64,000 nucleotides of DNA from GCA-2748575 sp965222725 (GTDB taxonomy: Bacteria; Pseudomonadota; Gammaproteobacteria; Pseudomonadales; Ketobacteraceae). This document shows, piece by piece, positions 8,058 to 17,005 of this stretch. Position 1 is the first letter of the stretch. Every line of letters starts with the position of its first letter. Below the pieces are notes generated by a model. The model worked only from the letters and a program-made list of their open reading frames with translations. It was not told the origin of the DNA and did not search any database. The stretch is from assembly GCA_965222725.1 (NCBI GenBank), contig OZ244969.1, forward strand, positions 2,914,001 through 2,978,000, given 5' to 3'. A program made the translations under genes and the position numbers.

Positions 8058-9275
8058 TTAATTCCGGTTGATGAGCACCTTGCTGCGGGAGTTGGGGGGC
8101 ACTGTCCTGTCGCCGGTACGAAAGTCCATCTGAACCCGAGTAGCCGCCTTGTTTAGCAATTCCATTTCCAATGCACGACGCTCTTCGGTGGCATACTGGA
8201 AACGTTTGATGCCTGCCGATGCGATATCGTAATACTTTTGGTTGATGCGGGTTATGTACCGGTGATGGGGTTTATTGACTCGCTCTACCACCTCATGGAG
8301 TGCGTTCACCTGCTTTTCATTGGAAAAGTAGTCATTAATAAAATCACAGTAATTCTTTGTGTAGGTTTCCAGTTCACCGGAATTGAGAACATGGCGAATC
8401 TGCTGAACCATTTCCTCTGGTGTGCGAAACTCTGGTAAAACCTTGTCCATCCCGCAGGCTTCATGCTGAGGTGCGTATTGACTGATGCAGAGTCGGCCGA
8501 TATAGCCAGTTTCAATCAGTCGCCCCGGGATCTGGTAGACTTCCGCGCGGGGTAAAAAGTTATAGGGTGCGCAGCGCATGGGGAAATCACTTTTTGACAG
8601 ATTGATAACGATCTTGGCGCTACCGATCAAGCTCACCATCTCTTCCCAGGAAAGATCGCCGCTCATAGTGGTGCCCTGTTTTTTGGGGCCGGTGTAGATG
8701 TTAACTTTAATGTCGTCCATCTTGCGAAGTTCGTCGATAAACTCAAGGCGATCAGCCTTCGCGTCATAGCCAAACCACAGCACGTCATATTCCGGTGGGG
8801 TGTTTACAGTAGGGTAAAGGCACTCCGCGTGCGGTGCCAAATAGACAGTCTCGATATCAATCAGCTTGTATTCAAGAATCTTGATGGGATCCGGAATCAC
8901 TACAAAAGATGCGGTGCTTGCCAGCATTTGATTGTAGTCATGCATTGTGGTGTCATCAAAAGCCATGATGCCCACAGGCAGAACTTCTTCAAAAAGCTCG
9001 ATTGTGGCAATATTAAATACGTCGCACCACTCGGGATCCACCAGCAAAGCCCTGAAGTTAAAATCCTTTTGCACTGTCCTTAAGTATTCGCGGATCTCAA
9101 GGGTGTTAAATTCTTTATAGTAGTCAAGAAAGTAGCCGTAGTAGGCGTTGTAGCGTAATTCCAGTATTTTCAGAACGTGCACGTTCCAGCGTGACATATG
9201 CTTGAAAAGCACCAGAATGTTTGGTTTGTTACTATCGATCTCGGTGTCTATTCGAAAATGTTCAACTTCAGACAC
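8058..9275 (-). CDS. Putative glycosyltransferase (CgeB-like GT-B fold)
   Basis: This 405-residue protein looks like a GT-B glycosyltransferase of the CgeB-like group. It begins with an alpha/beta N-terminal half, and the C-terminal half contains a YDVLWFGYDAKADR donor-domain start, a KIVINLSKSD segment, RLIETGYIGRLC and an FRTPEEMVQQI helix, the usual order in retaining glycosyltransferases with a Glu in the donor site. I prefer the GTG at 9275 because GGGAGAG sits seven bases upstream, whereas the ATG at 9305 has no ribosome-binding site. It is the second gene of a minus-strand pair behind the heptose kinase. Donor and acceptor are unknown. Confidence 0.62.
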   Translation of the reverse strand: MSEVEHFRIDTEIDSNKPNILVLFKHMSRWNVHVLKILELRYNAYYGYFLDYYKEFNTLEIREYLRTVQKDFNFRALLVDPEWCDVFNIATIELFEEVLPVGIMAFDDTTMHDYNQMLASTASFVVIPDPIKILEYKLIDIETVYLAPHAECLYPTVNTPPEYDVLWFGYDAKADRLEFIDELRKMDDIKVNIYTGPKKQGTTMSGDLSWEEMVSLIGSAKIVINLSKSDFPMRCAPYNFLPRAEVYQIPGRLIETGYIGRLCISQYAPQHEACGMDKVLPEFRTPEEMVQQIRHVLNSGELETYTKNYCDFINDYFSNEKQVNALHEVVERVNKPHHRYITRINQKYYDIASAGIKRFQYATEERRALEMELLNKAATRVQMDFRTGDRTVPPNSRSKVLINRN

Positions 9276-9315
9276 TATAGGTCTCTCCCTGTGTGGTTGA
9301 GCCATGGAGCAGTGT

Positions 9316-10368
9316 TTACATCATGGCAATGCGCTTGTCCGTGGAAAGAGTTCCGACTCTTCTGGTAAGATCGCGCGTGTGGCGTTCGTTATCATTGAGA
9401 ATAATCTGGCTGCCGCCGTATTCAAAATTAAAAGGTACATGCACAAAGTCTGATAGTGCCTGGATAACGGATTTCTGATAGGGCTGGGGCACATAGAACA
9501 GCATAAAGCCTCCTCCGCCTGCGCCCAGTATTTTTCCGCCGAGCGCACCGGCTCGTATTGCCTTGGCGTACATGGCATCACAGGTGTTGGTGCTGATTGC
9601 CGAATTTAAGGAACGCTTCAACATCCAGCTTTCATTCAGAAGATAGCCAAACTGATCCAGGTCTCTATCCTCGCAGAGTATTTTCAAGCCCTCATCTACC
9701 ATGTCGAACATGCGCAGCAGATGTGACTCTTTCGTGGTCAGGTTGTTAATAAGCTGTGTCGCCACTGTAGACGCAGTCCGGGAAATACCAGAGAAAAACA
9801 GCATAAGATTGTTATTCAGGTCGCGCAGCTTCTCAGGTCTGACGGTTACCGGTAAGACGCTGACTTGCCCGTTTGGCTGAAAAAGTACTTTGTTAAAGCC
9901 ACCGTAGGCCGCCAGCGTTTGATCCTGGGAGCCAACGCTTTCATTGAGAATTTCCTGCTCCAGGTACAGGCTCTTATTCAGCAGCTCACGCTTGGACAGG
10001 TTGGTGCCTTTCAGTGTGTTAAGCGCATTCAGCAGCCCCACGACGAACGATGAACTGGAGCCCATGCCGCTGCGTGCAGGCAAATCACCGTCGTGATGAA
10101 TTTCCAGGCCTTCTTTGATGCCTAGCCATTCGATTGCCTTGGGAATCACCGGGTGCTTGATGTCGGCAATGTCACTGACACTTTCGACCTGTGACCAGAC
10201 AATGCGGTGCTTATGCTCGAAGAAAGGCGGCAAGTAGCGGCAGGTGAGATAGCAGTATTTATCAATGGTAGAGGCCAGAACCGCTCCACCATGCTTCAGA
10301 TACCAAGAGGGATAATCAGTGCCTCCGCCAAAGAAGGAAATCCGGTACGGTGTTTTGCTAATGATCAT
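9316..10368 (-). CDS. hddA: HddA-like D-glycero-D-manno-heptose 7-phosphate kinase (GHMP)
   Basis: This 350-residue GHMP-superfamily kinase has the three family motifs: TPYRISFFGGGTDYP at the N-terminus, the ATP loop PARSGMGSSSSF near residue 100 and KILGAGGGGFMLFY near the C-terminus. The GGGTDYP start is characteristic of HddA, which phosphorylates heptose 7-phosphate at C1 on the way to GDP-heptose. ATG 10368 has GGAGAG just upstream and gives the family start; a longer frame reaching 10440 is unlikely. The gene faces an 894-base non-coding stretch that should hold its promoter. Bifunctional or fucokinase-like alternatives fit less well because of length and motif. Confidence 0.82.
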   Translation of the reverse strand: MIISKTPYRISFFGGGTDYPSWYLKHGGAVLASTIDKYCYLTCRYLPPFFEHKHRIVWSQVESVSDIADIKHPVIPKAIEWLGIKEGLEIHHDGDLPARSGMGSSSSFVVGLLNALNTLKGTNLSKRELLNKSLYLEQEILNESVGSQDQTLAAYGGFNKVLFQPNGQVSVLPVTVRPEKLRDLNNNLMLFFSGISRTASTVATQLINNLTTKESHLLRMFDMVDEGLKILCEDRDLDQFGYLLNESWMLKRSLNSAISTNTCDAMYAKAIRAGALGGKILGAGGGGFMLFYVPQPYQKSVIQALSDFVHVPFNFEYGGSQIILNDNERHTRDLTRRVGTLSTDKRIAMM

Positions 10369-11262
10369 AGACCCTCTCCAAGTATCAACGACTGATTGGA
10401 ACTTTTGTCCGTCAAGATTTAGTCGCGAACTGATGTTCACCTTCTTCCATGCAATAGCGGGGCCATCGTCTCTGCCTTCGCTCTGTACATCTTGAGTAAC
10501 TGATCAGCGCCCGTTACTGGTTTATCGGCAGCTTCTGGAATTTCGAGAAGGTTAATTCTTTTTTATTATTAAAATCAGGCTCATTGTATCGATATCGAAT
10601 TAGTCTTGGCTGATATGAGCATTTTCATGTTTTGGAAGATAGTTAAGGCCCTCTGATTATGCAAGTTAAGTATAAGCACCTGCGGGCGCGCTCCGGAGTG
10701 CTCTCATAATGCTATCGGCGGGCCAGAGGCGTTATTGATGGGGGAATGAATCTGCCTCTTCCGTTTTGATTGCTGGCAATGTGTTGCCCCAGCGCCTTCA
10801 GATTAAACTCGTTTGCGCCTCGCTACTCAACGGCCATGCCAATGAGCGATATTGGGTGAGTTATGCAGGATTCAGGCACTATCTGGTTTTTAATGCTGGC
10901 GTTGTCCGCGGCCCGTCTGTGATTCTGAAAACTTCAATAAATTTAATGATATCCGTTTGAAATGGCGGAAGTTACTGCCTATTCTCAAATGGCTCATGCC
11001 GACCGGGATTAATGTCGGGGTTATACGGCATTCAGTGTGTATTGGGGGAAGTTGCTACTCAGAATCGTTGTTCTATCTGGTTGTTCTATCTGGTTGTTCT
11101 ATCTACAGGTTGAGTTCAGCAGCTGTAACTGGGAAGCATGGTCTGTTACTTGCATAATGTTTGTCGAATGAGGTTGTCAGTCACGGATTACTGTCAGGGA
11201 TGACTAAAGCATACCTGGTGCCAGCCGACTATAAATATGAAAGAAAACGCAGGAGTTACAGC
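10369..11262. other. Long intergenic stretch between divergent transcription units
   Basis: This 894-base stretch separates the minus-strand hddA-like gene from the plus-strand oxygenase gene. Two small open frames of about 65 codons (10766-10960 and 10957-11157) have no ribosome-binding site that I trust and no recognisable motif. The section around 10555-10620 is very A+T-rich. A 13-bp tandem repeat lies at 11068-11106. It should hold two divergent promoters, but I could not pick convincing -35/-10 pairs by eye. Confidence 0.6.
11068..11106. repeat. Three tandem copies of a 13-bp unit
   Basis: The unit TTGTTCTATCTGG occurs at 11068-11080 and 11081-11093 without mismatch, and a third copy at 11094-11106 differs in the last two bases. 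It lies about 160 bases upstream of the oxygenase start, in a non-coding stretch, so a change in copy number would alter promoter or leader spacing and not a protein. Confidence 0.9.
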
Positions 11263-12216
11263 ATGAATAGCAATCTTCAAAAGGATGATCCCATCAGTGA
11301 AGATCTGCGTAAGCGTTACGAAGCATTTGATGTTCTTTCGAGCCGATTTGATTGCTATCGTCCGAGTGGCTTGACTTCTGTTGTTGATATCCCGGATGCG
11401 ATGTTTGAACGCATGCGCCTGGCAGCCTTCATTTACATGTCAAAGTGTCTTGGCCAGGGAAGGGTCATTCTCGATGAAGAGGAAATTCTCGACCAGTTTA
11501 TCCGCCATGAGCATGAAATCAGAAATATTACCCCCAATGGAATGATCGTTCCCAAGCGGCATACCATATTGGAATACAATCAGCTGGTGCGTGCACTGGT
11601 TGATATCGTCAGCCTGCTGAATATCAACGACCTAATCAGTTCCTGGCATGTACCGCTAAACCTGCGTATCAAATATGGCAAGGTAACTGAGGGTAACCTG
11701 GAAAGACATCACCCCACTGAACATATTCATTCAGATAGCTGGGCCGGCGAATCTGCAGAGAGTGTTACCCTGATGTTACCGATCTTTGGTGACCTGCCCA
11801 AAAACTGTGTGCGCTATTTCGATCCGCCGTCTGATTTTTCCGAGGAATGGCTCAAGCCCAGACCCAGCTATATAGATGGCAAGGAAATTGCCGACCGCTA
11901 TGTGCTTAATGATTTCGTGCCAAGAAAAGGGCAGTTGATTCTGACAGATTTTGCTTCTCTCCACGCATCAACACGGTTGGAGGGTGCAGGCCCCAGAGTG
12001 TCAATTGATACCACTTTTGCCCTTAAGCGCGTACGTAATGGTGAGTTCCAGGAAACTATCCATCCATGGCGTGAAAGTGAGCGCCTGAAACCCGAAGTGC
12101 TTGCTGGTATCGGCGAGCGTCATTTATTCGTATTCCCTGACTCGATCGACCAGCAGGTTGACAGTGCGGGTGGCTTTAAGCACCCGACCAATCTGTTGAT
12201 TAAAGAAATACTGTAA
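11263..12216 (+). CDS. Putative Fe(II)/2-oxoglutarate-type oxygenase
   Basis: I do not recognise a named family for this 317-residue protein. It shows a plausible double-stranded beta-helix iron site: His-X-Asp in EHIHSDSW near residue 160, and a distal His and Arg in SLHASTRLEGAGPRVS near residue 230, spacing typical of non-heme iron oxygenases. ATG 11263 has CAGGAG eight bases upstream; an earlier frame start at 11161 has no such signal. It precedes a HemN-like radical SAM gene by 20 bases and a second iron oxygenase (PhyH family) two genes on, so the three probably act on the same sugar or carrier. The enzymatic call is inference from the metal triad. Confidence 0.55.
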   Translation: MNSNLQKDDPISEDLRKRYEAFDVLSSRFDCYRPSGLTSVVDIPDAMFERMRLAAFIYMSKCLGQGRVILDEEEILDQFIRHEHEIRNITPNGMIVPKRHTILEYNQLVRALVDIVSLLNINDLISSWHVPLNLRIKYGKVTEGNLERHHPTEHIHSDSWAGESAESVTLMLPIFGDLPKNCVRYFDPPSDFSEEWLKPRPSYIDGKEIADRYVLNDFVPRKGQLILTDFASLHASTRLEGAGPRVSIDTTFALKRVRNGEFQETIHPWRESERLKPEVLAGIGERHLFVFPDSIDQQVDSAGGFKHPTNLLIKEIL

Positions 12217-12236
12217 TATCTGGTGAGGCGTAAGTT

Positions 12237-13652
12237 ATGTCAAAAGAAGTGCTAAAGAACCTTAATCTTCTCAAGAAGTATCATCATAAACTGGTATACG
12301 ACTACACAGAGTACCCCACCAAGGGCAATTGGGACTACGACCTGGGTGACCAGGCTTATCGAGATGCCTTGACCAGCTGGATACCCCAAAATCCGGATAA
12401 ACCTGTACTCTTTTATGTGCACACGCCGTTCTGTGAAGAGTTGTGCTATTTCTGCCTTTGCAGCAAGGAGATTACCAGGGATTACGGTCGTGTCAAAAAT
12501 TATCTGGACAATTATCTGTTTAAAGAAATGGATATGCTCGCTGCATTGCTGGCGGAGAATAATCTTAAGCTTAATGTCGAAGAGATATACTTCGGTGGTG
12601 GATCTCCCACCTACTATAACGAAGAGGACTTTGAGCGTATCATCAACAAGATGAAATCTTTCATCGATTTCGAAAAAGTGAAAACCTTTACGCTCGAAAC
12701 TGATCCCCGCCGGGTAAATGTGGATCGACTGAAGTTTTATCACAGTCAAGGTGTTAATCGTCTTTCCTTTGGTATTCAGGATTTTGATCCCGACGTTCAG
12801 GCGGAAATCAATAGAATTCAACCTCCCGAAATGGTGGCTGCTTTACTGACTCCGGAGATCCGTGAGCTATTCCCGGTGATCAATTTCGATTTGCTGGTCG
12901 GTCTGCCGGGTCAAACGCCACAAAAGATCAGACAAACCATTCAACACACCCTGGATATTGGCCCCGATCAGCTCCAGACCATGTATGTGCACTACAAGCC
13001 TGATTTGCGCAAGTACATGACGCGCATGGTGCGTAACCAGCCCATGCCGGATTTTTACGAGCGCAAAGAGCTGTTTGTGGAAGCGACGGAAATGCTGATG
13101 GAGAATGGCTATAAACGCGCTGGTTTCGAGAGCTTTGCCAAGCCTGATGATCCACTAGCCGTTTCCATAGACGAAGAGAGCGCTTATTACAATTCACTTG
13201 GCACTCAAACTGGCGAGGTAATGAACTTTGTTGCGGTAGGTAGTTCTGCACACGGCGCCCTGGGTGACGATTACTATTTCCAGAATTTCTATGAACACAA
13301 ACTGTACTGGGAAGCGCTGGATAACGACAAGTTTCCGGTTTATCGGGGTTACAAACTGAACCAGGATGACAAGATTCGCAGAGACGTGATCAAGCGGATT
13401 CGTACTTACTTCAGTATCGATTATTCAACTGTAGAAGCGAAGTTCAATATAAACTTCAAGGAATACTTTGCCAATGAACTGGAGGCAATGGACGAATTTA
13501 TCAAAGACGGTCTGGTAGTAATTGGCGAATCTCATTTCCAGCTTACAGAAGTTGGAATGCATTTATCACCACAGGTTGCCAGCGTCTTCGACAGGTTTCT
13601 GGATCGTGAACTCTATAACCCCAATATTATTGCAACAACAGCAATTGCCTGA
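12237..13652 (+). CDS. HemN-like radical SAM enzyme
   Basis: This 471-residue protein belongs to the coproporphyrinogen III dehydrogenase (HemN/HemW) branch of the radical SAM superfamily. The cluster motif reads FCEELCYFCLC (three Cys for the 4Fe-4S cluster plus the fourth Cys typical of HemN), followed by YFGGGSPT, the SAM-binding LETDPRRV segment, RLSFGIQDFDP and FDLLVGLPGQT. A winged-helix-like C-terminal region follows, as in HemN. GGTGAGG about eight bases upstream supports the start. Its position between two putative iron oxygenases in a sugar island argues against housekeeping haem synthesis and for a dedicated radical reaction on a glycan or cofactor; the substrate is unknown. Confidence 0.82.
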   Translation: MSKEVLKNLNLLKKYHHKLVYDYTEYPTKGNWDYDLGDQAYRDALTSWIPQNPDKPVLFYVHTPFCEELCYFCLCSKEITRDYGRVKNYLDNYLFKEMDMLAALLAENNLKLNVEEIYFGGGSPTYYNEEDFERIINKMKSFIDFEKVKTFTLETDPRRVNVDRLKFYHSQGVNRLSFGIQDFDPDVQAEINRIQPPEMVAALLTPEIRELFPVINFDLLVGLPGQTPQKIRQTIQHTLDIGPDQLQTMYVHYKPDLRKYMTRMVRNQPMPDFYERKELFVEATEMLMENGYKRAGFESFAKPDDPLAVSIDEESAYYNSLGTQTGEVMNFVAVGSSAHGALGDDYYFQNFYEHKLYWEALDNDKFPVYRGYKLNQDDKIRRDVIKRIRTYFSIDYSTVEAKFNINFKEYFANELEAMDEFIKDGLVVIGESHFQLTEVGMHLSPQVASVFDRFLDRELYNPNIIATTAIA

Positions 13653-13690
13653 TTTGTTCTGACAGGGTTGCGACGGCATTTGAGATTGTA

Positions 13691-14608
13691 ATGATGCGTG
13701 AAGCGGTGATTAAGATTGAACCTGATGTAATGTCAGGGCCCGGTGAAGTAGCTATTGAACAATACCAGCGGGATGGCTTTTTGGTGGTAGATGATTTTCT
13801 GCCATTGCCCTTGGTAAAGCAGGCGCTTACGCGGGTTGAATCGATTTTCAACGGTCAGTTTGAAACCGGCGTGTTACCCGACAAAGTAAAGTGGCAAAAA
13901 GGTAGAGTCGGTAAGGACACCGATTCACGCGCTATGGCAAATGTATGGAAATCGGATCGCGCCATAGCGCGGCTGACCCTGCATGAGAAGGTTGGTCTGT
14001 ATGCCGCCAAGCTGATGGGTTGGAGAGGCACACGCGCAAATCAGGACAACCTGTTTTGGGTTCCGCCTCACACGGGTAATACAGCGTATCACCAAGATGA
14101 ACCCTATCAGGACTGGCATACGCCGGGGCGAATAGTCACCTGCTGGATTGCCCTTGCCGATGTTGCCGCCAATGGCGGGGCATTGGAGTACGCACGCGGT
14201 TCCCAGTTGTGGCCGATGGGCTCCCGGATTGACCAGTTTCATTCTGTTGCCGATTTTCGCAGCAATCTGTTTAAGGCCGTAGACGAGTTGCAAGTGCCGC
14301 TGGATCCTGACGATATTGTTGTGGTGCCGCTTAAAGCCGGCTCGGCTGTTTTTCATGACGGGCGCCTTTGGCATGGTTCTGACGTAAACCGAAGTGATAA
14401 GGCTCGCTTTGCCGTGTCCACCCACTGCATGAGCATTGAGTCCCAGTTCCATCCCAACATCGTGTCTCCCATGTTCAATCACTACAAACGCTTTGGGGAT
14501 CTGAGTATGGATGAAAGCTTTTTCCCTGTCCTGTGGAGCGAAAATAATTCCCGATCTGCATTCCTGGCTGAATACGTGGATGAATCTACAATCCGTTCCG
14601 TTCCCTGA
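13691..14608 (+). CDS. Phytanoyl-CoA dioxygenase (PhyH) family oxygenase
   Basis: This 305-residue protein is a PhyH-type Fe(II)/2-oxoglutarate dioxygenase. It carries the metal-binding His-X-Asp in TAYHQDEPYQ (about residue 137), the family segment CWIALADVAANGGALEYARGS, and the distal His with a 2-oxoglutarate-binding Arg in LWHGSDVNRSDKARF. These enzymes hydroxylate aliphatic or sugar-like substrates in natural-product and surface-glycan pathways. Two adjacent ATGs (13691, 13694) could start it. It lies 38 bases after the radical SAM gene and 13 bases before the dehydrogenase, consistent with one operon, so a newly made hydroxyl could be oxidised by that dehydrogenase. Confidence 0.85.
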   Translation: MMREAVIKIEPDVMSGPGEVAIEQYQRDGFLVVDDFLPLPLVKQALTRVESIFNGQFETGVLPDKVKWQKGRVGKDTDSRAMANVWKSDRAIARLTLHEKVGLYAAKLMGWRGTRANQDNLFWVPPHTGNTAYHQDEPYQDWHTPGRIVTCWIALADVAANGGALEYARGSQLWPMGSRIDQFHSVADFRSNLFKAVDELQVPLDPDDIVVVPLKAGSAVFHDGRLWHGSDVNRSDKARFAVSTHCMSIESQFHPNIVSPMFNHYKRFGDLSMDESFFPVLWSENNSRSAFLAEYVDESTIRSVP

Positions 14609-14621
14609 TCGAGGTTTTGGG

Positions 14622-15872
14622 ATGCAGGCTCTGGTTCTTGAAGAAACCTCCATTAATGCACTCTACGCGCTGCTGTATAAAAGAGTCACCGGCCGGATCA
14701 ATCTGGATTTTGCCAGTGCGCTCCGGCTCAAGCGCTATCCCGAACCTTCCGTTAAAGATGATGCCTACGTTAAGGTAAAAACCCGGCTGTGTGGAATTTG
14801 TGGTACCGATATCAGCCGCATGGATATTGGCAGAGCACAGTTACCGGGAATTGCGAGGGTGCCAGTGAATCGCCGGGGAGGCCCGGCATTTCTGGGGCAT
14901 GAGATTGTTGGTGAGGTGGTCGAAGTGGGCCCGGCAGTAGAGCAGCTAGCGGTCGGTGATCGCGTGACGGTGGCCGATAACAATAACTGCATTGCGTTTG
15001 GTATCGAGGAGTGCGAATTTTGTCAACAGGGTATGCCCATACTCTGCACTAACAAACACCTGCGAAAATATGCCGACAGCGTTTATGGTGGCTGGTCCGA
15101 GTTTTTTGTGCGCCACGAAAACCAGCTGTTCAGGATTCCCGAGTCCATGCCGGATGATATTGCGGTACTTATGGAAACTGTTTCAGTTTCTTTGCACAGT
15201 GTGCTCCGAAAACCCCCGAAACCCGATAGCCGCATCCTGGTGATTGGTGGTGGGGCGATTGGGTTGGGCATTGTGCTGGCGCTCAGAGCACTTGGAATTG
15301 ATCCCCTTTCCATTACCCTGGTGGCGCGCCACTGCTTCCAGCGCGATCTTGGACTTAAGCTGGGAGCCAATCATGCCATCAGTGATGCCGAAGCCTGGGA
15401 TCGCTTACCTGAGATATTGCAAACTCCTGTATTCGGCAGTGACAAAAGCCGAATACTCAACGACGGGTTTCATCAGGTTTATGATTGCGTACTGAGCCAG
15501 GCCACGGTAAACGATGCCGTTCACTGGTTGCGCCCCCGTGGTAACCTGATTGCCGTTGGTATGAATTCACAATCGCTGGACATTAACTTTGCGCCACTGG
15601 TTTCCCGCGAGCTATCCGTTGTTGGCGTTCACGGCTATGCCTACGATCGGTGGGAAGGTGTTGAGCAACACACTGTGGATCGATGTATAGATTGGGCTGC
15701 CAGCGGCCGGTTAAAGGTGGACGATTTGCTAACCCACAAGTTTTCGCTGAGTAACTACAAGCAGGCATTTGATACCGCGCTGAGTCACTATGGCTCGGAC
15801 TATGAAAAAGCGGAATCCTGTAGAGCGATTAAGGTCGCTTTCGACTTTACCCGAACGCAGGCGGGAGAATAG
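14622..15872 (+). CDS. Zinc-dependent medium-chain alcohol dehydrogenase
   Basis: This 416-residue MDR-family dehydrogenase shows the catalytic zinc ligands Cys in LCGICGTD and His-Glu in FLGHEIVGEV. A structural zinc site is suggested by the Cys residues in NNNCIAFG, EECEFCQQ and PILCTN, and the nucleotide-binding Rossmann motif is VIGGGAIGLGI. The closest general type is the threonine or sorbitol dehydrogenase group. I place the start at ATG 14622, with GAGG upstream; the open frame extends to 14511 only inside the previous gene. It probably oxidises a secondary alcohol of the island's sugar, possibly one introduced by the upstream PhyH enzyme. Confidence 0.82.
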   Translation: MQALVLEETSINALYALLYKRVTGRINLDFASALRLKRYPEPSVKDDAYVKVKTRLCGICGTDISRMDIGRAQLPGIARVPVNRRGGPAFLGHEIVGEVVEVGPAVEQLAVGDRVTVADNNNCIAFGIEECEFCQQGMPILCTNKHLRKYADSVYGGWSEFFVRHENQLFRIPESMPDDIAVLMETVSVSLHSVLRKPPKPDSRILVIGGGAIGLGIVLALRALGIDPLSITLVARHCFQRDLGLKLGANHAISDAEAWDRLPEILQTPVFGSDKSRILNDGFHQVYDCVLSQATVNDAVHWLRPRGNLIAVGMNSQSLDINFAPLVSRELSVVGVHGYAYDRWEGVEQHTVDRCIDWAASGRLKVDDLLTHKFSLSNYKQAFDTALSHYGSDYEKAESCRAIKVAFDFTRTQAGE

Positions 15873-15882
15873 AGGAATGGCC

Positions 15883-16920
15883 ATGCGTTACAGTCAACTG
15901 GGTTCTTCGGGGGTTAACGTGAGTTGTTTCGCTCTCGGGACGCAAACGTTTGGTGAGCAAAATGATGAAACCCAAGCCTTTGCTCAACTGGATGCAGCAA
16001 TGGCTTGTGGTATCAATCTGATCGATACTGCAGAAATGTATCCCTTTCCCGCAAAGCCAGAAACCGCCGGATTGACCGAACAAATCATTGGCAACTGGTT
16101 AAAAGCGCGAAATTGTCGGGATAGAGTGGTGATCGCCACCAAAGTCACCGGGCGTTCGAACATGGCCTGGCTTGGTGGTGAGGGTAATCGCTTAACCCGG
16201 CAACGTATCGAGTCTGCCGTAGAAGGAAGCCTGAAGCGGCTGCAAACAGACACTATTGATTTATATCAGCTGCATTGGCCAGACCGCTATACCAATAATT
16301 TTGGACGCCTGGGCTATAACCCGGACCCGGACCCGGATTTCATCCCCCTGGAGGAACAGCTGGAGGCTCTGAAGCGGCTGGTGGATGCAGGTAAGATTCG
16401 TTATATCGGCGTGTCGAATGAAACCCCCTGGGGCCTGATGTCGTTTTTAAAAATCAGCGAGTTGCGCGACTGGCCGCGTGTCGTATCGATTCAAAACCCT
16501 TATTCTTTGCTGAATCGTTCTTTTGAAGTCGGTTTAGGGGAGGTGGTGCTTCGCGAAAGTTGTGCATTACTCGCATATTCACCCCTGGCGTTTGGGCTGC
16601 TCACTGGAAAATACCACGATAATCCCAGCAGTGAGTACCGTATTACCAGGTTTGCCAGCGCATCGAAACGCTTTGCCAAGCAGCGCGCACTGGATGCCGC
16701 ACAACAGTACTGCGACCTGGCCAGACGATATGAGATGAAACCAGCCCATATGGCGCTGGCGTTTAACCTCAGTCGACCATTTGTCACCTCGACCATTCTG
16801 GGTGCCAGCAGCGTTGCGCAACTCGAAGACAATTTTCAGGCTCTGGAAACAGACCTGCCAGAAGAACTATTGAAGGAAATTGAAGCCCTGCATGATGACA
16901 ACCCTTACCCGTGTCCCTAG
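15883..16920 (+). CDS. Aldo/keto reductase (Tas-like)
   Basis: This 345-residue TIM-barrel oxidoreductase has the aldo/keto reductase tetrad: Asp and Tyr in LIDTAEMYPF, Lys in VIATKVTG and His in YQLHWPDRY. The cofactor-binding C-terminal part includes SRPFVTSTILGASS. The pattern YPFPAKPET and the overall length resemble the Tas group of NADPH-dependent reductases. AGAGGA lies six bases before ATG 15883 and abuts the alternative ATG 15877, so I take 15883. It follows the dehydrogenase by ten bases. A dehydrogenase followed by a reductase suggests inversion or redox shuffling of a sugar carbon, which is inference. Confidence 0.85.
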   Translation: MRYSQLGSSGVNVSCFALGTQTFGEQNDETQAFAQLDAAMACGINLIDTAEMYPFPAKPETAGLTEQIIGNWLKARNCRDRVVIATKVTGRSNMAWLGGEGNRLTRQRIESAVEGSLKRLQTDTIDLYQLHWPDRYTNNFGRLGYNPDPDPDFIPLEEQLEALKRLVDAGKIRYIGVSNETPWGLMSFLKISELRDWPRVVSIQNPYSLLNRSFEVGLGEVVLRESCALLAYSPLAFGLLTGKYHDNPSSEYRITRFASASKRFAKQRALDAAQQYCDLARRYEMKPAHMALAFNLSRPFVTSTILGASSVAQLEDNFQALETDLPEELLKEIEALHDDNPYPCP

Positions 16921-17005
16921 TTGCGGTGAGTAGCACTGGATTGCATGTGTCAGTATGCTTTTTTACTCCAAAATCAGAATTATAAAACCCAGAGAGGAGC
17001 GCATT

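Noticed and set aside
10766..11157. Two small open frames of 64 and 66 codons in the long intergenic stretch
   Set aside because: They lack a convincing ribosome-binding site and any recognisable motif, and the second runs through the 13-bp tandem repeat. I treat them as chance frames.
13691..14608. Possible ectoine or proline hydroxylase for the PhyH gene
   Set aside because: The motifs are those of generic PhyH enzymes and no ectoine genes are near, so I kept the family-level call.
14511..14621. Upstream extension of the zinc dehydrogenase frame
   Set aside because: It lies inside the preceding oxygenase gene and has no start signal. ATG 14622 with GAGG upstream fits the family start.
16931..16945. 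Sigma54-like TAGCAC ... TTGCA before the methyltransferase gene
   Set aside because: The spacer is four bases where RpoN requires five between these elements, and the -24 GG is AG.
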